NCBI GenBank assembly: GCA_019748195.1 | Contig: JAIEPW010000106.1 | Coordinates: 1 to 64,000 of the forward strand | Length of the DNA: 64,000 bases | Source of the DNA: Bryobacteraceae bacterium | Lineage (GTDB): Bacteria; Acidobacteriota; Terriglobia; Bryobacterales; Bryobacteraceae | Direction of reading: 5' to 3' | In this document: piece after piece, positions 62,444 to 64,000 of the stretch | Numbering within the stretch: position 1 is the first letter of the stretch | Layout of the letters: each line of letters opens with the position of its first letter | Translations under genes and position numbers: made by a program | Notes under the pieces: model-generated | Databases searched by the model: none | What the model was told of the DNA's origin: nothing | What the model saw: the letters and a program-made list of their open reading frames with translations, nothing else

Positions 62444-64000
62444 TCAGTTGGTCTTTTTCAGCCGCAGATCCCAGACGCGGCCCTGGCCGATGCTCATTTC
62501 GATGACCTTGCCGGCGGGGTCGCGGAGGAACACGACGCTGCCCAGGGGCGAGAGGAATCCATCGCGATAGGCGGGCGTGAGGCGGATCACGTCATCGGGG
62601 CGGCGGCGCAGGACCAGCGTATCGCCGTCGACGGCGGCCTTGAGAACGACTTCCGCCTCGGCGCTTTCGTAGCCGCCGGCGTATGCCTGCAGTTCGGAAA
62701 CGGAGGGCGAGACTTTTTCGACGCGATCGAACCAGGTGACGCCGTTGGGATCGTCGAGGCCCGCGCGGCGGGGCGACCCGGAGGCGTCGAGTTCGAAGAG
62801 GACGCGTCCTTCTTCGCCCAAGGCGAAGGAGCTGGCGGAGAGGGCGCGCAGGGGCGTGCGGCCGCCGAAGCGCAACTGCCCGTTTTCGAGTTCGATCCGG
62901 ACCACATCGCGGTCCTGAGCGCTGCGATAGAGGCCAGCCAGCTTGCCGAGTGTCGCGGCGTCGACATTGGCGGAGACCTCGGAGGCCCGCGCGGGAAGGA
63001 CATCGGCAAGGTAGACTTCCGCCACCTGATGGCCGAGCGCGGTGGGATTCGCGCTGGCCAGATTGCAGAGCACCGCAATGGAGAGGTTGTGCGCCGGGAA
63101 GCGGCCGAGCCAGGCGCGGTAGCCGGCGGTGGCGCCGCTGTGGCTGACCTCGCGAATGCCGCGCCATTGGTGGATCTGCAGGCCCGCGGCGTAGGAAATG
63201 TCGCGGCCGCTGTTGAGCTTGCCGGTGCGATGCTGGGCTTCGACAAACTCGCGCCCGCCGACGACCGGATTGTCGAAGTTGCGGTTCCAGCGCAGCAGAT
63301 CGCCGACGGTAGTCAGCAGTCCGCCATTGCCGTGGACGTATTCGAAGGGCATATCCATGCGGTAGGAGGAGCCGGCGGGTGAATAGGCGATCGCGCGGCC
63401 GGGGACGATTTTGCGAAAGTCGTCGCGCCACTCGGTGGACCTCATGCCCAATGGTTCAAACAGGGCCTCGCGCGTGTACTGCGCGAAGGGCTTGCCGGCA
63501 ACGCGCGAGACCAGGATGGCGGCGAGGTTGTATCCGGTATTGGTATAGGAGTAAGCCTCGCCGGGGGCATAATTGAGGGCGCGCTGTTTACTGACGATCT
63601 CCAGGACGTGAGCGTGGGTGTAGGCGCGGGTGGTGCGGGGCCAGCCGCCGATGGCGGCCACGGAGCCCCAGTCGCGCAAGCCGCTGGTGTGATGGATCAA
63701 CTGGCGGATGGTGACGGTGCGGGCGGAGTCCGGCAGTTCCGGGATGTACTTGTTGACCGGCTCATCGAGGGAGAACCTGCCCTGCTGGGCGAGCAGGAGC
63801 AGGGCGGCGGCGGTGAACTGCTTGGAGACGGAGCCGGCTTCGAGGACCGAATCGGGCCGGAGGGCAAGGCCGTGCTCGAGGTCGGCCATGCCGTAGGCGG
63901 AGTGCAAGATGGTCTTGTCGCCGCGCGAGGCGGCCACGGTGCAGCCCGGCGAACCGGTACGGTTGAAGCGGGCGAAGACGGCGTCGACTTTGTCCTGGGG
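62444..64000 (-). CDS. Class C beta-lactamase-like serine hydrolase, N-terminus missing
   Basis: The frame is open through the right edge, so the start and any signal peptide lie outside the window; 518 residues are visible. The catalytic Ser and Lys are in GSVSKQFTAA, the Tyr in AYSYTNTGYN, and a long C-terminal domain (last about 190 residues) follows the hydrolase fold. Such proteins act as esterases, D-aminopeptidases or peptidoglycan hydrolases and are seldom true beta-lactamases. An internal ATG at 63937 is too close to the first conserved strand to be the start. Confidence 0.9.
   Translation of the reverse strand, partial: PQDKVDAVFARFNRTGSPGCTVAASRGDKTILHSAYGMADLEHGLALRPDSVLEAGSVSKQFTAAALLLLAQQGRFSLDEPVNKYIPELPDSARTVTIRQLIHHTSGLRDWGSVAAIGGWPRTTRAYTHAHVLEIVSKQRALNYAPGEAYSYTNTGYNLAAILVSRVAGKPFAQYTREALFEPLGMRSTEWRDDFRKIVPGRAIAYSPAGSSYRMDMPFEYVHGNGGLLTTVGDLLRWNRNFDNPVVGGREFVEAQHRTGKLNSGRDISYAAGLQIHQWRGIREVSHSGATAGYRAWLGRFPAHNLSIAVLCNLASANPTALGHQVAEVYLADVLPARASEVSANVDAATLGKLAGLYRSAQDRDVVRIELENGQLRFGGRTPLRALSASSFALGEEGRVLFELDASGSPRRAGLDDPNGVTWFDRVEKVSPSVSELQAYAGGYESAEAEVVLKAAVDGDTLVLRRRPDDVIRLTPAYRDGFLSPLGSVVFLRDPAGKVIEMSIGQGRVWDLRLKKTN

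Overview
The window is a high-GC, gene-dense bacterial chromosome segment with about 50 protein genes and no rRNA, tRNA or CRISPR array that I can see. The gene content points to an Acidobacteriota of the Bryobacter/Solibacter type. The signs are three very large Oar-type TonB-dependent receptors with N-terminal carboxypeptidase-regulatory domains, an ADOP/MacB-like permease, secreted DUF6152 and DUF6644 families, GAF- and CheB/CheR-fused histidine kinases, and a partial flagellar export operon. The taxonomic call is inference.

Layout. 1-2266: end of a flagellar export operon (fliH-fliI-fliJ), tail-to-tail with an M28 peptidase. 4369-9625: a three-GAF histidine kinase coupled to an Oar-like receptor. 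9709-14650: tandem PilZ protein, recO, esterase, class III aminotransferase and a family 2 glycosyltransferase. 14651-14900: a gap with a 133-base imperfect hairpin that may be a structured RNA. 14901-19393: zinc-finger/low-complexity protein, TPR protein, fliD and a small FliT-like protein. 19458-25305: VOC protein, relic of an XRE regulator, ADOP permease, tag, larE, small secreted protein with a strong terminator, and truA. 25306-26315: a compositionally foreign gene with an Rx4H (HEPN-like) motif. 26334-29936: AI-2E-type permease, a frameshifted DUF433 antitoxin with a toxin stump, an M24 peptidase and an orphan gene. 30041-32581: rpsO-pnp.

32715-36671 is a tight five-gene operon of membrane and secreted proteins (two DUF6644 paralogues, two related secreted proteins, DUF6152), divergent from a CxxCH lipoprotein. 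I think it is the best candidate for an undescribed system. 36668-41100 is a CheB-CheR-PAS histidine kinase translationally coupled to a single-domain response regulator. 41273-47744 holds two large Oar-like receptors. 48119-52284 is an MBOAT acyltransferase with two SGNH-hydrolase-like partners, probably a cell-surface O-acetylation machine. 52336-55284: CNNM/CorC protein, esterase and a 55-residue DksA-type zinc-finger protein. 55347-57967: a two-subunit molybdenum hydroxylase. 58307-64000: YhhN, YbaY lipoprotein, diacylglycerol-kinase-like protein, metallophosphoesterase, larB and a truncated serine hydrolase.

The genome is compact. Convergent genes often overlap at their 3' ends (fliJ/M28, aminotransferase/glycosyltransferase, tag/larE, kinase-like/phosphoesterase), and operon partners often share ATGA junctions. 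Two loci, 19943-20059 and 27489-27769, carry decayed genes of the accessory kind.
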